Positions 10,115-19,266 of a DNA stretch of 64,000 nt are shown here, in pieces. Numbering within the stretch: the first letter of the stretch is position 1; every line of letters begins with the position of its first letter. Under the pieces are notes generated by a model. It did not search any database. It had not been told where the DNA came from and worked only from the letters and a program-made list of their open reading frames with translations. The position numbers and the translations under genes were made by a program. Where the stretch lies: contig JBPOJB010000029.1 in NCBI GenBank assembly GCA_052034005.1, positions 135,827-199,826 of the forward strand. The letters run 5' to 3'. This DNA comes from JAAYDI01 sp052034005. Lineage in GTDB: Bacteria; Planctomycetota; Planctomycetia; Pirellulales; Pirellulaceae.

Positions 10115-11779
10115 GTGAGGCAGGGCCTGGAACGTACCTTGGGTTTCTTGCGCGAGACGCCCAACGAGGCGGCCGTCCCCGTATTGTTGGCGGCGTTGGA
10201 GTCGTCCAACGCTGCGCTGGAGGACGCGGCGTTTCGCACGATGCTGGAGCGGCATCACGGGGTGAGCCAGCAGCGTCTGCTCGAGCGTTGGCACCGTTTG
10301 AGCGAGCGCTGGAAGCTGCGGATTGCCCAGCACGCAGGCCGGGTCTCCAGCGCCGTGCGGTCCTGCATATTCAGCACGGACGCGGCCAAGTGTGCCAACG
10401 GCTGTGATGCGGTGTTGTACATCCGCGAGTTCGACCTGATTCCGGCGCTGGTGGCCGGGATCGAAGAGGTGAACAATCCGCATGCGTCGCTGGTCGGGCA
10501 GACGCTGTTGAGTCTGTGCGAGCTGCTGCAGGAGGAGATTGCCGGGCCGCGCGACACGCCGCGCCTGCGCGATCCTGAGCGGGTGTGCGAGCAGGTGTTG
10601 CCGAGCATCGAGCGGGCGGTGGAACGTTATTCGCGGCACCGTTGCCGTGACGCGGTCGAGGCGTTTCTGGTGCTGGCCAATGGCGAGAACCCGGTGTTGC
10701 GGCAGGTGCTGGCCGAGCCGCGTCACCCGGCGTACCTGGTGATGATGGAGATCCTGCGCACCAGCCCGCGGATGGCGATCATCCGGCTGGTCTTGAATCT
10801 GTTGGAGAGCCGCTTTGCGCCGCCGGTGGCGATGCACGTCGTATCGCACCGCAGCGACATGCCGTTCGTGCGCAAGCTGCTCAATCGCATCGCCGACCAC
10901 ATGTCGGACGTGCTGAAGGCGAACTTGCGGCGGGTGGAATCGGTGGCATGGCTGCAGAATACGCCCAACCTGTCGGACGCGCTGACCGAGAAGGAAGAAG
11001 CGGCGGCGCTGACGTTGGCGGTCTCCAGCAGCATGAACCGGCTCCAGGCGTTTGAGGTGTTGAAGCACGTGCTGGTCCACGGGCGGATCACGGGCCGGCG
11101 GCTCGCCGCGTCAGCGCTGGCGGAGTTCGGGGGCGCCGAGGCGAACCGGCTCGTGCTGCTCGGCCTCCAGGACCCGGACCCGCAAGTCCAGGCCAGCGTG
11201 GCGGTGCAATTGCGCGACCGCGGCATCCCCGGGGCCATCTCGCAGTTGATCAAGCTGCTGGACAGCCGGCATGACGTGGTTCGCCAGGCGGCCCAGCGCT
11301 GCTTGACGGAGTTCAACTTCAACCGGTACATCGGCGTGTTCGACATGATGGACGACCGGATCCGCCGCAGCACCGGGCTGTTGGTGATGCGCGTCGATCC
11401 GCAGGCGACCGGCCAGCTGGCGGCCGAACTGAGGTCGCGCATGCGCACGCGCCGCCTGCGGGGGCTGGAGGCCGCCATCGCCATGGATGCCGTGCGGCAC
11501 CTCGAGCCGCTGATCATCTCGCTGCTGTCCGACGTGGACCACTTCGTGCGGGCGGAGGCCGCCCGCACGCTGGCGTACTCCAGCTCGCCGCTGGCGCTGC
11601 AGTCGCTGCAGAATGCCTTGAAGGACCACAGCGTCGCCGTCCGGGACGCCGCGGAACAATCGCTCCAGAAGCTCTCCGCGGACGGGCGCATGACCACGTC
11701 CGGCTCGTTCATCGCCGCCCTGGGTGACTTCGACGACAGCCCGCTCATCGATCCGTCGGTAACGGATCCCTCCACGTGA
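10115..11779 (+). CDS. HEAT-repeat protein of unknown function
   Basis: 554-residue soluble protein rich in Leu, Ala and Arg helices. HEAT/PBS-lyase-type repeats are clear in the C-terminal half: ASALAEFGGAEANRLVLLGL, then VQLRDRGIPGAISQLIKLL, then EAARTLAYSSSPLALQSL. The N-terminal half also contains paired helices (FLRETPNEAAVPVLLAALES). HEAT scaffolds bind proteins; no catalytic motif is visible. The GTG at 10115 is preceded by GGAGGAGG about 10 nt upstream. The gene ends in a GTGA overlap with the next small membrane-protein gene, so the two are likely coupled. Function unknown. Confidence 0.8.
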   Translation: MRQGLERTLGFLRETPNEAAVPVLLAALESSNAALEDAAFRTMLERHHGVSQQRLLERWHRLSERWKLRIAQHAGRVSSAVRSCIFSTDAAKCANGCDAVLYIREFDLIPALVAGIEEVNNPHASLVGQTLLSLCELLQEEIAGPRDTPRLRDPERVCEQVLPSIERAVERYSRHRCRDAVEAFLVLANGENPVLRQVLAEPRHPAYLVMMEILRTSPRMAIIRLVLNLLESRFAPPVAMHVVSHRSDMPFVRKLLNRIADHMSDVLKANLRRVESVAWLQNTPNLSDALTEKEEAAALTLAVSSSMNRLQAFEVLKHVLVHGRITGRRLAASALAEFGGAEANRLVLLGLQDPDPQVQASVAVQLRDRGIPGAISQLIKLLDSRHDVVRQAAQRCLTEFNFNRYIGVFDMMDDRIRRSTGLLVMRVDPQATGQLAAELRSRMRTRRLRGLEAAIAMDAVRHLEPLIISLLSDVDHFVRAEAARTLAYSSSPLALQSLQNALKDHSVAVRDAAEQSLQKLSADGRMTTSGSFIAALGDFDDSPLIDPSVTDPST

Positions 11780-12213
11780 AAGGACGGTGCCCCGTGATCC
11801 GGCCCGAGTGCCTGTCGCTGCTGAGCCAGCTGCTGGTGGCCCAAACCAGGCCGTCGGAGGACTCCCGTTGGGTGCCCCTCACGCAGTGGTCGGACATCCC
11901 GATCGGACTGCTGGTGAAGTACGTCGTCGTGCCGCTGGTGGTGGTGGCGGTGGTCTGGGCCGCCGTGCAGTTCCGGATGCGGCGGGCGCGGGTCAGTTAC
12001 TTCAGTCCGCGACGCCTGTTCCTCGATCTGTGCAAGCTGCACGACCTGGATTGGCCCACCCGCAAGCTGCTCCGGCAGTTGGCGCGGTTCCGGCACCCAG
12101 AGCATCCGGCGCGCGTGTTTGTGGATCCGGCCTGCTTCGACCCGGCGGACCTCCCGCCTCCGTTGCAGGCGTTTCGCAACGAGCTGCTGCAACTCAAGTC
12201 GCGACTGTTCTAG
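11776..12213 (+). CDS. Small single-pass membrane protein
   Basis: 145-residue protein not recognised as a named family. One strong membrane helix lies at roughly 46-64 (LLVKYVVVPLVVVAVVWAAV), followed by a basic stretch (RMRRARVSYFSPRR) that predicts a cytoplasmic C-terminal domain with helices around DLCKLHDLDWPTRKLLRQL. Its GTG overlaps the stop of the HEAT-repeat gene by 4 bp, so it may anchor that scaffold at the membrane. A second GTG at 11794 is a possible start. The 21-bp gap to the next, convergent gene leaves no room for a long terminator. Confidence 0.7.
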   Translation: MKGRCPVIRPECLSLLSQLLVAQTRPSEDSRWVPLTQWSDIPIGLLVKYVVVPLVVVAVVWAAVQFRMRRARVSYFSPRRLFLDLCKLHDLDWPTRKLLRQLARFRHPEHPARVFVDPACFDPADLPPPLQAFRNELLQLKSRLF

Positions 12214-12234
12214 GCTCTCCCCCTGCGGGCGACG

Positions 12235-13671
12235 TCAGAACGCCCCGTCAGCGCCGCGCGCCGGTGGTGTGCGCGGGCGGAATTCGGGCGCTGCCGCCGG
12301 CTCGGGGCCCGCCTCGACCGCGGCGGTACCCGTGCCGAGCACCACCGATTTGACGTCTGCCCGCCAGCCCATCAGCGACAGCAGCTTGTCCACGCTCAGG
12401 CGGTCCACGCCGATCTCGCCGGCCGCGCGGATCTTCGTGTTGAAGTCGTCCTTCTCGGGGCCCGTCATCGCGCCGCCCATGTCCGTCCCCTTCGCTTCAC
12501 CTGCCACCAGGTAGCGCGTCTCCGGCGTCACGACGTCGTCCACAATGCCGCCGTTGGCGGTGATGAGCGCTTTGAGCATCTCCAGATCGCTCTGGCCGTC
12601 GCCGGTCAGATCGACGAACCCGGTGATGGCGATGTGGACCCGGTGTCCCGGATCCCAGGTGGGCGTCAGCGCCAAGTCGCCCGGCACGATGATGTTGCCG
12701 ACCTTCTCCTCCAGGATCCGAGCGGAGGCCACGTGCTCGCCGAGGATGTCTATCACTTCGATCCGCCCCTTGGGCTCGGCCTGCATGATCGCCGTCGTGC
12801 CCTTGTCGTAGACGCTGAACGTCTGCTGCAGACTCAGGTTGTCCGCCGCGCCGACGTTCAAGTACACGATCCCCTGCCGCTGGTTGACGGTCGTGACCAC
12901 CGCATCGGGAGTCTCGAACGTGATCACCTTGAACTTGGCGAGCTGGTTCTTCAGGTCGTCGATGGTCTTGGCCAGCTCGGTGACCTTCTCCGCCGAGTCG
13001 TCCCGTTGCTTCTGCAGTTGAGCCGTCAGTTCATTGATCTTGTTGTCCTTCTCGGCCGTCTGGGACGCGATGCCGTCCATCTGGCTCCGCACCTCGGCCA
13101 GATCGGTCTGGAACTTGGCGCGCTCCGCCTCCAGCTCCTGGCGGGCCTGGTTCGCCGCATCCTCGTATTTCTTCTCGCGGTCGGCCGATGTCTGCTCGAG
13201 CTGCGTCTTCTGGGCCGTCAACTCGTTCTCAGCACGTCGCAGGTCGGCCAGCTGCTTGTTCAAGTCCTGGACGCGAGCCATCAGGAAGTTGGGCAGCGAC
13301 TCGTAGTTCCGCGCGGTCTCGCTCTCCTGATCCGGGGCGCCGTAGAGCAGCATGTTGTCCTGGAAGTTCTTGAGCAGCGCCGCCATGGTCGGGTCGTTGA
13401 CGTCGCCTCCGGTGAAATTCGCCAGGTCGTCGGCGATCTGCTTGCGCGTCTTGTTGCCGTCCTTGATCATGTAGGTCAACGTCTGCACCTTGAAGTTCGC
13501 CGTCCGCAAGTCCGACTGCGCTTGATTCGCGCGGTTCTGGGCATCCTCGGCCGCCACCCGCCGGGTCTCCGATTTGCTGTAGAAGTAGTAGGTCAGCCCG
13601 CATAGCAACAGGCTGAACATGATGAGCACAATGAGAGCTATGTGGAGACCCTGGTTCTCTCGCGACGCCAT
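12235..13671 (-). CDS. Membrane-anchored coiled-coil protein with C-terminal beta domain
   Basis: 478-residue protein. A signal-anchor helix spans about 10-30 (IALIVLIMFSLLLCGLTYYF). A long periplasm-facing coiled coil follows, roughly 35-75 and 130-265, rich in Glu, Gln, Lys and Ala. After it comes a compact domain with RQGIVYLNVGAADNLSLQQTF, reminiscent of FlgT-like C-terminal domains. The last region (about 350-445) contains GFVDLTGDGQ, a GIVDDVVTPETRYLV stretch and a LSVDKLLSLMGW ending that resemble a BRCT-like fold. I recognise no named protein. It may be a cell-envelope structural element; that is inference. It ends in a Pro/Ala-rich tail. Confidence 0.75.
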   Translation of the reverse strand: MASRENQGLHIALIVLIMFSLLLCGLTYYFYSKSETRRVAAEDAQNRANQAQSDLRTANFKVQTLTYMIKDGNKTRKQIADDLANFTGGDVNDPTMAALLKNFQDNMLLYGAPDQESETARNYESLPNFLMARVQDLNKQLADLRRAENELTAQKTQLEQTSADREKKYEDAANQARQELEAERAKFQTDLAEVRSQMDGIASQTAEKDNKINELTAQLQKQRDDSAEKVTELAKTIDDLKNQLAKFKVITFETPDAVVTTVNQRQGIVYLNVGAADNLSLQQTFSVYDKGTTAIMQAEPKGRIEVIDILGEHVASARILEEKVGNIIVPGDLALTPTWDPGHRVHIAITGFVDLTGDGQSDLEMLKALITANGGIVDDVVTPETRYLVAGEAKGTDMGGAMTGPEKDDFNTKIRAAGEIGVDRLSVDKLLSLMGWRADVKSVVLGTGTAAVEAGPEPAAAPEFRPRTPPARGADGAF

Positions 13672-14020
13672 CGTGTTGACTCCTGATCGCGCAAAAGTCC
13701 GCCTGCGGCGGCCGACTGTTTCAGTGGTTGACTGCAGCCCGAATCCGGCTGGACCCCGCTAAACTGCTATGGGGCAAGAACCTAGGTCGAGTGTAAACAG
13801 GGCCCTTCGGGCTGTCAATAAACTCCGCAATCGGCGGGAACTAGAAAAACTGGGAAAACCATTCGCCGGGTGCGGTGGTGTCGGTCAGGGCGGTCTGGAA
13901 CGCGTGCGCGGCTGGGTGGCCATAGCCGCGGGGCCCGCCGCGAGTTAGAACCTCGGTAAGTTCCAGGCGGTGCGGGTCTGGCAGGATCCGATTGGGCGTG
14001 CGGGAGGTCGCGTGCAGTTG
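13672..14020. other. Divergent intergenic region before polA
   Basis: 349 bp between two divergent genes. Apart from the minus-strand promoter at 13790-13818 there is only a weak bulged hairpin (ACAGGGCCC-TTC-GGGCTGT, 13798-13816) that overlaps that promoter and has no U-tract. I see no clear plus-strand promoter for polA and no RNA gene. Confidence 0.5.
13790..13818 (-). promoter_or_regulatory. Sigma-70-type promoter for the coiled-coil membrane protein gene
   Basis: On the minus strand, a perfect TTGACA (13818-13813), a 17-bp spacer and TACACT (13795-13790). Transcription would start near 13783, giving a leader of about 110 nt before the ATG at 13671. This is among the best promoter matches in the window. 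Confidence 0.6.
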
Positions 14021-16843
14021 ATGGACGGCAAGAAACGGCAACAGCGGTTGACGGGTTTCGACGAGGACCCGGTGGTGACGGGGAGGCAGGCTTCGCAACC
14101 GGTCGGGCCACGGGCTGGTTCGGGCGAACAGGTCGTTTCGCTCTCCGGTCGGCGTGTCTTCATCCTGGATGCGCACTCGTTGATCTACCAGGTGTTTCAC
14201 GCGTTGCCGGAGATGAGCGGTCCGGCGGGTCAGCCGGTCGGTGCGATTCACGGGTTCTTGCGCGACGTGTTGGACATCCTCGAGCGCTCGAAGCCGGACT
14301 ATTTGTTGTGCGCGTTCGATACGCCGGGCAGGACCTTTCGGCATGACCTGTACGACCCGTACAAGGCGAACCGGGCGGCCATGCCGGACGATCTGCAGTT
14401 GCAGATCCCCAACGTGCTGCGATTCCTGTCGGCGATGGCGATCCCGGCGCTGGCGGTCGAGGGGTACGAAGCGGACGATGTGCTGGCGACCGTAGCGCGG
14501 CAGGTCGAGCGGCTGGGTGGAGCGTGTTTCGTGGTCACCAGCGACAAGGACTGTCGCCAGCTGATCAACGAGCAGATCAAGTTGTACAACATCCGCAAGA
14601 ACGAGGTCGTGGATGCGGCGGCCGTGCAGGCGCAGTGGGGGATCCGTCCGGACCAGGTCATCGACTTCCAAGCGTTGTCGGGCGATGCGACGGACAATGT
14701 GCCGGGTGTTCCGGGGATCGGCAGGAAGACGGCCGCCGCGCTGCTGGCGCAATACGGGACGCTGGAGGGGGTCTACGCGCACGTGCAGGAGATCAGTGGT
14801 GCGAAGCGGCGCGAGAACCTGGAGCGCTCGAAGGACCTGGCGTTTCTGAGCCGGCGCCTGGTGCGGCTGGCCGACGACGTGCCGTTGGACATCGACTGGG
14901 ATGCTGCGCGGGTGGGCGGCATGGATCGGCAGGCCGTGTTGGACCTGTGTGCGGAGTTCGGCTTCCACGCGCTGCCCCAGCGGCTGGTCGGACTGGAGGC
15001 TGCCTCGGCGCCCGCGCGCTGGCGTACGCAGTACGAGACGGTGGCCACGCCCGCGGACTTGGCGGCGCTGGTGCGCGCGTTGCAGGGGCAGGCGCGCATT
15101 GCGGTGGACACGGAGACCACCTCGACGCACGCCCGCGCGGCGCAGCTGGTCGGGTGCTCGTTTGCCTGGCAGCCCGGTCGAGCCGTCTACCTGCCGCTGC
15201 GAGCCCCCGCGGGTGAGCCCTGCTTGGATGCGGCGACGGCGCTGGCCCAGTTGCGGCCGATCCTGGAGGACCCGCAGGTTGCCAAGGTGGGCCAGAACCT
15301 GAAATACGACCTGATCGTCTGGCGCAGCGCGGGCGTCGAGCTGCGGGGGCTCGATTTCGACACGATGGTGGCCGACTACCTGCTGGCCCCGGGCCAACGC
15401 AGCCACGGGCTGGACGATCTGGCCAAGCGCTACCTGAACCATGACACCATCAAGATCCAGGACCTGATCGGGGTGGGCAAGCATCAGCGGCGGATGGACG
15501 AGGTGCCGGTAGCCTTGGTGACCGAGTATGCGGCGGAGGATGCGGACGTGCCGCTGCGCCTGGCGGGGATCCTCTCCGGGCGGCTTGTCGAGGAGGGTCT
15601 GGACGGCCTGTTTCACACCCTGGAAATGCCGCTGGTGGAAGTGCTGGCGGACATGGAATACCACGGGATCCGCATCGACGTGCCGCGGCTGCAGCAGCTG
15701 AGCCGCCAGTACGGCCGCCGCATGGCCGCGTTGGAGGCCGAGATCTTCGAGGCGGCCGGCGCGCCGTTCAACATCGATTCGCCCCGGCAACTGGCCAAGG
15801 TGCTGTTCCAGGACTTGGGCCTGCGCGTGATCAAACGCACGTCGACCGGTCCGAGCACCGACGTGGACGTGCTGAGCGAGCTGGCGCGCGAACATCCCCT
15901 GCCCGCCAAGATCATCCAGTACCGGCAGCAGGCCAAGCTCAAGAGCACCTATGTCGATGCGCTGCCCCAGCTGGTCCACCCGGAGACCGGCCGTGTGCAT
16001 ACGTCGTTCAAGCAGGATGTGGCCGCCACCGGCCGCCTGAGCTCCACCGACCCGAATCTGCAGAACATCCCGGTGCGCACGCCGGACGGGCGGGAGATCC
16101 GCGCCGCCTTCATTCCGGGCGAGCCGCATTGGCAGTTGCTCTGTGCCGATTACTCGCAGATCGAGCTCCGCGTGCTGGCGCATTTCTCCCAGGACGCCAC
16201 GTTGATGCGGGCGTTTGTGGAAGACCATGACATCCATGCGGAGGTGGCCAGCCAGGTGCACAAGGTGGCGCTGGAGGACGTGACGCCCGAGCAGCGTCGC
16301 GCGGCCAAGGCGATCAATTTCGGGATCATCTACGGTCAAAGCGCGTTCGGGCTGGCCAAGGCGCTCGGGATCGAGAAGGCGGCGGCCGCGGAGTTCATTG
16401 ACGCGTATTTCGCCCAGTATCCGGGCGTCGAGGCGTTCATGGAGCAGGTACTGGCAGACTGCTCCCAGGCGGGATATGTTAGTACGGCGCTCGGCCGGCG
16501 GCGCGCGGTCCACGGTGTCCGCGCCCCGGCGGTTCGAGCCGGCACCCGTCAACGCAACCTACCGGAACGGATCGCTATCAACACGGTGATCCAAGGCTCG
16601 GCGGCCGACCTGATCAAGCAGGCGATGATTCAGATCCAGCGGCGGATGCGGCGCGACGGCCTGCGTTCGCGGATGCTGCTGCAGATCCATGACGAGTTGG
16701 TCTTCGAGGTCTGTCCGGACGAGCTGGGTCGGTTATCGCAGTTGGTGGTGGAGGAGATGGTGGGGGTGGGCAAGCTGCGCGTGCCGCTTAAAGTGGACCT
16801 GAAAGCCGGGGCGAATTGGGCGGAGTGCGAGCCGCTCGCATAG
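14021..16843 (+). CDS. polA: DNA polymerase I
   Basis: Three-domain repair polymerase of 940 residues. The 5'-nuclease domain (about 40-320) begins RRVFILDAHSLIYQVFHALPE and has VEGYEADDVLATVA and TSDKDCRQL. The 3'-5' exonuclease keeps its acidic residues (IAVDTETTS, GQNLKYDLI, YAAEDADV), so proofreading looks intact. The polymerase domain has motif A (LLCADYSQIELRVLAHFS), the O-helix (RRAAKAINFGIIYGQSAFGL) and motif C (LQIHDELVFEV). I annotate ATG 14021; an in-frame GTG at 14012 sits 4 nt after GGGAGG and is a real alternative. coaE starts 11 nt after the stop. Confidence 0.97.
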   Translation: MDGKKRQQRLTGFDEDPVVTGRQASQPVGPRAGSGEQVVSLSGRRVFILDAHSLIYQVFHALPEMSGPAGQPVGAIHGFLRDVLDILERSKPDYLLCAFDTPGRTFRHDLYDPYKANRAAMPDDLQLQIPNVLRFLSAMAIPALAVEGYEADDVLATVARQVERLGGACFVVTSDKDCRQLINEQIKLYNIRKNEVVDAAAVQAQWGIRPDQVIDFQALSGDATDNVPGVPGIGRKTAAALLAQYGTLEGVYAHVQEISGAKRRENLERSKDLAFLSRRLVRLADDVPLDIDWDAARVGGMDRQAVLDLCAEFGFHALPQRLVGLEAASAPARWRTQYETVATPADLAALVRALQGQARIAVDTETTSTHARAAQLVGCSFAWQPGRAVYLPLRAPAGEPCLDAATALAQLRPILEDPQVAKVGQNLKYDLIVWRSAGVELRGLDFDTMVADYLLAPGQRSHGLDDLAKRYLNHDTIKIQDLIGVGKHQRRMDEVPVALVTEYAAEDADVPLRLAGILSGRLVEEGLDGLFHTLEMPLVEVLADMEYHGIRIDVPRLQQLSRQYGRRMAALEAEIFEAAGAPFNIDSPRQLAKVLFQDLGLRVIKRTSTGPSTDVDVLSELAREHPLPAKIIQYRQQAKLKSTYVDALPQLVHPETGRVHTSFKQDVAATGRLSSTDPNLQNIPVRTPDGREIRAAFIPGEPHWQLLCADYSQIELRVLAHFSQDATLMRAFVEDHDIHAEVASQVHKVALEDVTPEQRRAAKAINFGIIYGQSAFGLAKALGIEKAAAAEFIDAYFAQYPGVEAFMEQVLADCSQAGYVSTALGRRRAVHGVRAPAVRAGTRQRNLPERIAINTVIQGSAADLIKQAMIQIQRRMRRDGLRSRMLLQIHDELVFEVCPDELGRLSQLVVEEMVGVGKLRVPLKVDLKAGANWAECEPLA

Positions 16844-16854
16844 CGCGTGAGGCG

Positions 16855-17538
16855 ATGGCCAGGGCGATGGTGGTAATTGGCGTCACGGGTGGCGTAGCCA
16901 GTGGCAAATCGCAGGTGGCGGACTGCCTGAGACGGCTGGGGGCCCGCGTCATCGCGGCTGACGAGATCGGTCATGCGGTGTTGCGGGAGCCGGCAGTCCG
17001 TTCGGCGTTGGTGGAGCGTTGGGGAAGCGGGGTCTTGGATGCGTCGGGCGAGATCTCTCGCCCGAGCGTGGCCGCGCGGGTCTTTGCGCCGCCGCCGGAC
17101 GGGCCGCGTGAACTGGCGTTTCTCGAGCAGTGGACCCATCCGCGGATCCGGGACCGGCTGGTCGAACAGCTGGGCGTGCTTGCGCGGCAGGCAGAGGGGG
17201 AGGGCGGCCGGTCAGTTGTGGTGTTGGACGCCGCCGTCTTGTACAAGGCCGGGTGGGACGCGGTGTGCGATGCTATTGTGTTTGTTGATGCGGTTGCGGA
17301 GGCGCGCCTGGCCCGGGCGCGGCAGCGGGGCTGGAGCGATGCACAGTGGCGTGCGCGGGAGTCCGCGCAGCCGGCGTTGGCTCAGCAGCGGGCCCGCGCG
17401 GATTGGGTCATTGACAATTCGGGGAGCCTGGAGTCGCTTTCGGCGCAAGTGGCGCAGTTCTGGCAATGGGTGTGCGGGGGTGTCCCGGCGGTGAAAAATC
17501 CGGAACAGCCCTTCTCCAAACGGCGGGAAAGACCATAA
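16855..17538 (+). CDS. coaE: Dephospho-CoA kinase
   Basis: P-loop kinase performing the last step of coenzyme A synthesis. The P-loop VIGVTGGVASGKSQVA is near the N-terminus, followed by the substrate region IAADEIGHAVL, then EQWTHPRIRDRL and VVVLDAAVLYKAGWD. The 227-residue length is slightly above the usual ~200 because of a basic C-terminal tail (PFSKRRERP). The ATG at 16855 follows GTGAGG and lies 11 nt after polA, so they are probably cotranscribed. coaD, the preceding enzyme of the pathway, is also in this window at 33456. Confidence 0.93.
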   Translation: MARAMVVIGVTGGVASGKSQVADCLRRLGARVIAADEIGHAVLREPAVRSALVERWGSGVLDASGEISRPSVAARVFAPPPDGPRELAFLEQWTHPRIRDRLVEQLGVLARQAEGEGGRSVVVLDAAVLYKAGWDAVCDAIVFVDAVAEARLARARQRGWSDAQWRARESAQPALAQQRARADWVIDNSGSLESLSAQVAQFWQWVCGGVPAVKNPEQPFSKRRERP

Positions 17539-17572
17539 TAGGGAGAGTACACGCAATCCAACTGGCCTCTCC

Positions 17573-17600
17573 TTGACTAGCGCTGCTCGGACCCTAGTTC
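17573..17600 (+). promoter_or_regulatory. Possible promoter for rho
   Basis: TTGACT (17573-17578), a 16-bp spacer and TAGTTC (17595-17600) lie in the 159-bp gap before rho. The -35 is good and the -10 weak. A leader of about 90 nt would result, which is compatible with rho autoregulation as known in other bacteria. Inference only. Confidence 0.35.
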
Positions 17601-17697
17601 CCGTCGCCGGCAGCTGACCTCGCATGTACGAACCACAGACCCACCGCAGGGCGCTTTCTTCGTGCCCGGCCATGTCGCTCATCAGGAGCCGCACGCC

Positions 17698-19254
17698 ATG
17701 ACCAACTCGAATCCCAAACCATCGGAACCGCGGGGAGCACGGCGCAAGAGCCCGTTGCGCCGCAAGGCCGCGTCGTCGGCCGGCGATGCGGCGCTCGAGG
17801 CGTCCTCCACGCCGCTGCCTGCCGACGCATTGCCGCCGCCGCCGCCCGACGACCGACGAGACGACCCGGACCTGTCGATCTACGACGACGCGGAGAGCCC
17901 TTTGTCGCTGGCCGAGGAGCTGGCCGACGAAGCGGAGCGCGGCGTGCGCGACGACACGAACGATCGGTACGAGAAGATCAAGCAAGGCGAGGTGCACATC
18001 GCCGAGCTGCAGAAGATGAGCATGGCCGAACTGATTGACGAGGCCCGCAAGGAGAACGTGACCGATGTCGCCGGCATGAAGAAGCAGGACCTGATCTTCC
18101 GGATCCTGAAGGAACGGGTGAAGATGAACGGGTTGATGTACGGCGAAGGCACGCTGGAGATCCTCCCGGACGGGTTCGGCTTCCTGCGCAGCCCGGACTA
18201 TCATTACCTGTCCTGCCCGGACGACATCTACGTCTCGCCCAGCCAGATCCGGCGCTTCGGGCTCCAGACCGGCTGCACGGTCTCCGGCCAGATCCGTCCG
18301 CCGAAGGAGAACGAGCGGTACTTCGCGCTGTTGCGTGTGGAAGCGATCAACTACGAGGACCCCAACCTGATGGCGGAGAAGGTCTCGTTCGACGACCTGA
18401 CGCCGCTGCATCCGGACACGCGCATCATCATGGAGACGGACGGGCGCGAGATTTCCACGCGGGTCGTGGACCTGGTGACGCCGATCGGGTTCGGGCAGCG
18501 CGGGCTGATTGTCAGTCCGCCGCGCGCCGGCAAGACGATCCTGCTGCAGAAGATGGCCCGCTCCGTGCTCAAGAACTACCCGGACGCCTATGTCATCATG
18601 TTGCTGATCGACGAGCGTCCGGAGGAGGTGACGGACATGGAGCGGGAGGTGAAGGGTCCGAACTGCGAGGTGATCAGCTCGACGTTCGACGAGCCGTCGT
18701 CGCGGCACGTGCAGGTGTCGGAGATGGTGATCGAGAAGGCCAAGCGGATGGTGGAGTACGGCACGGACGTGATCATTTTCCTCGACTCCATCACCCGGCT
18801 GGCGCGGGCCTGGAACACGGAGTGTCCGCAGTCCGGCAAGATCCTCTCCGGCGGCCTGGACGCCAACGCTCTGCAGAACCCGAAGCGGTTCTTCGGTTCC
18901 GCGCGCAAGGTGGAGGAGGGCGGCTCTCTGACCATTCTGGCCACCGCGCTGGTCGACACCGGCAGCAAGATGGACGAGGTGATCTTCGAGGAGTTCAAGG
19001 GGACGGGCAACCTGGAGATCGTGTTGGAGCGGAAGCTGGTGGACCGCCGCGTCTGGCCCGCCATCGACATCAACCGCAGCGGCACGCGCCGCGAGGAGAT
19101 GCTGATGGACCCGGAAGAGCATCGTCGCGTGTGCGTGATGCGGCGCGTGTTGAGCGACATGAATGCGCCGGACGCCATGGAGCTGCTCGTGTCGCGCCTG
19201 CAGAAGACGAAGAGCAACGCCGAGTTCTTGATGAGCATGAACATGAGCGGTTGA
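17698..19254 (+). CDS. rho: Transcription termination factor Rho
   Basis: Hexameric RNA-dependent ATPase that ends transcription. The 518-residue product has a disordered N-terminal extension of about 90 residues (Pro/Arg/Asp-rich). The Rho N-terminal helical bundle follows (ELQKMSMAELIDEARKENV), then the RNA-binding cold-shock-like domain (GFGFLRSPDYHYL, DDIYVSPSQIRRF), and the ATPase core with Walker A SPPRAGKT near 273 and Walker B VIIFLDSITRLAR. The C-terminal R-loop region with KKLVDRRVWPAID-type sequence is intact. The start MTNSNPKP at 17698 is preferred over an in-frame start 36 bp upstream. ribH follows after 12 bp. Confidence 0.97.
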   Translation: MTNSNPKPSEPRGARRKSPLRRKAASSAGDAALEASSTPLPADALPPPPPDDRRDDPDLSIYDDAESPLSLAEELADEAERGVRDDTNDRYEKIKQGEVHIAELQKMSMAELIDEARKENVTDVAGMKKQDLIFRILKERVKMNGLMYGEGTLEILPDGFGFLRSPDYHYLSCPDDIYVSPSQIRRFGLQTGCTVSGQIRPPKENERYFALLRVEAINYEDPNLMAEKVSFDDLTPLHPDTRIIMETDGREISTRVVDLVTPIGFGQRGLIVSPPRAGKTILLQKMARSVLKNYPDAYVIMLLIDERPEEVTDMEREVKGPNCEVISSTFDEPSSRHVQVSEMVIEKAKRMVEYGTDVIIFLDSITRLARAWNTECPQSGKILSGGLDANALQNPKRFFGSARKVEEGGSLTILATALVDTGSKMDEVIFEEFKGTGNLEIVLERKLVDRRVWPAIDINRSGTRREEMLMDPEEHRRVCVMRRVLSDMNAPDAMELLVSRLQKTKSNAEFLMSMNMSG

Positions 19255-19266
19255 GGGTAGCTGCCC

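Noticed and set aside
13798..13816. Intrinsic terminator
   Set aside because: The hairpin has a bulge, lacks a U-tract and overlaps a strong minus-strand promoter.
13841..16552. A ~900-codon open frame antisense to polA
   Set aside because: It mirrors the GC-rich codon pattern of polA, has Arg/Gln/His-rich composition without domains, and polA on the other strand is certain.
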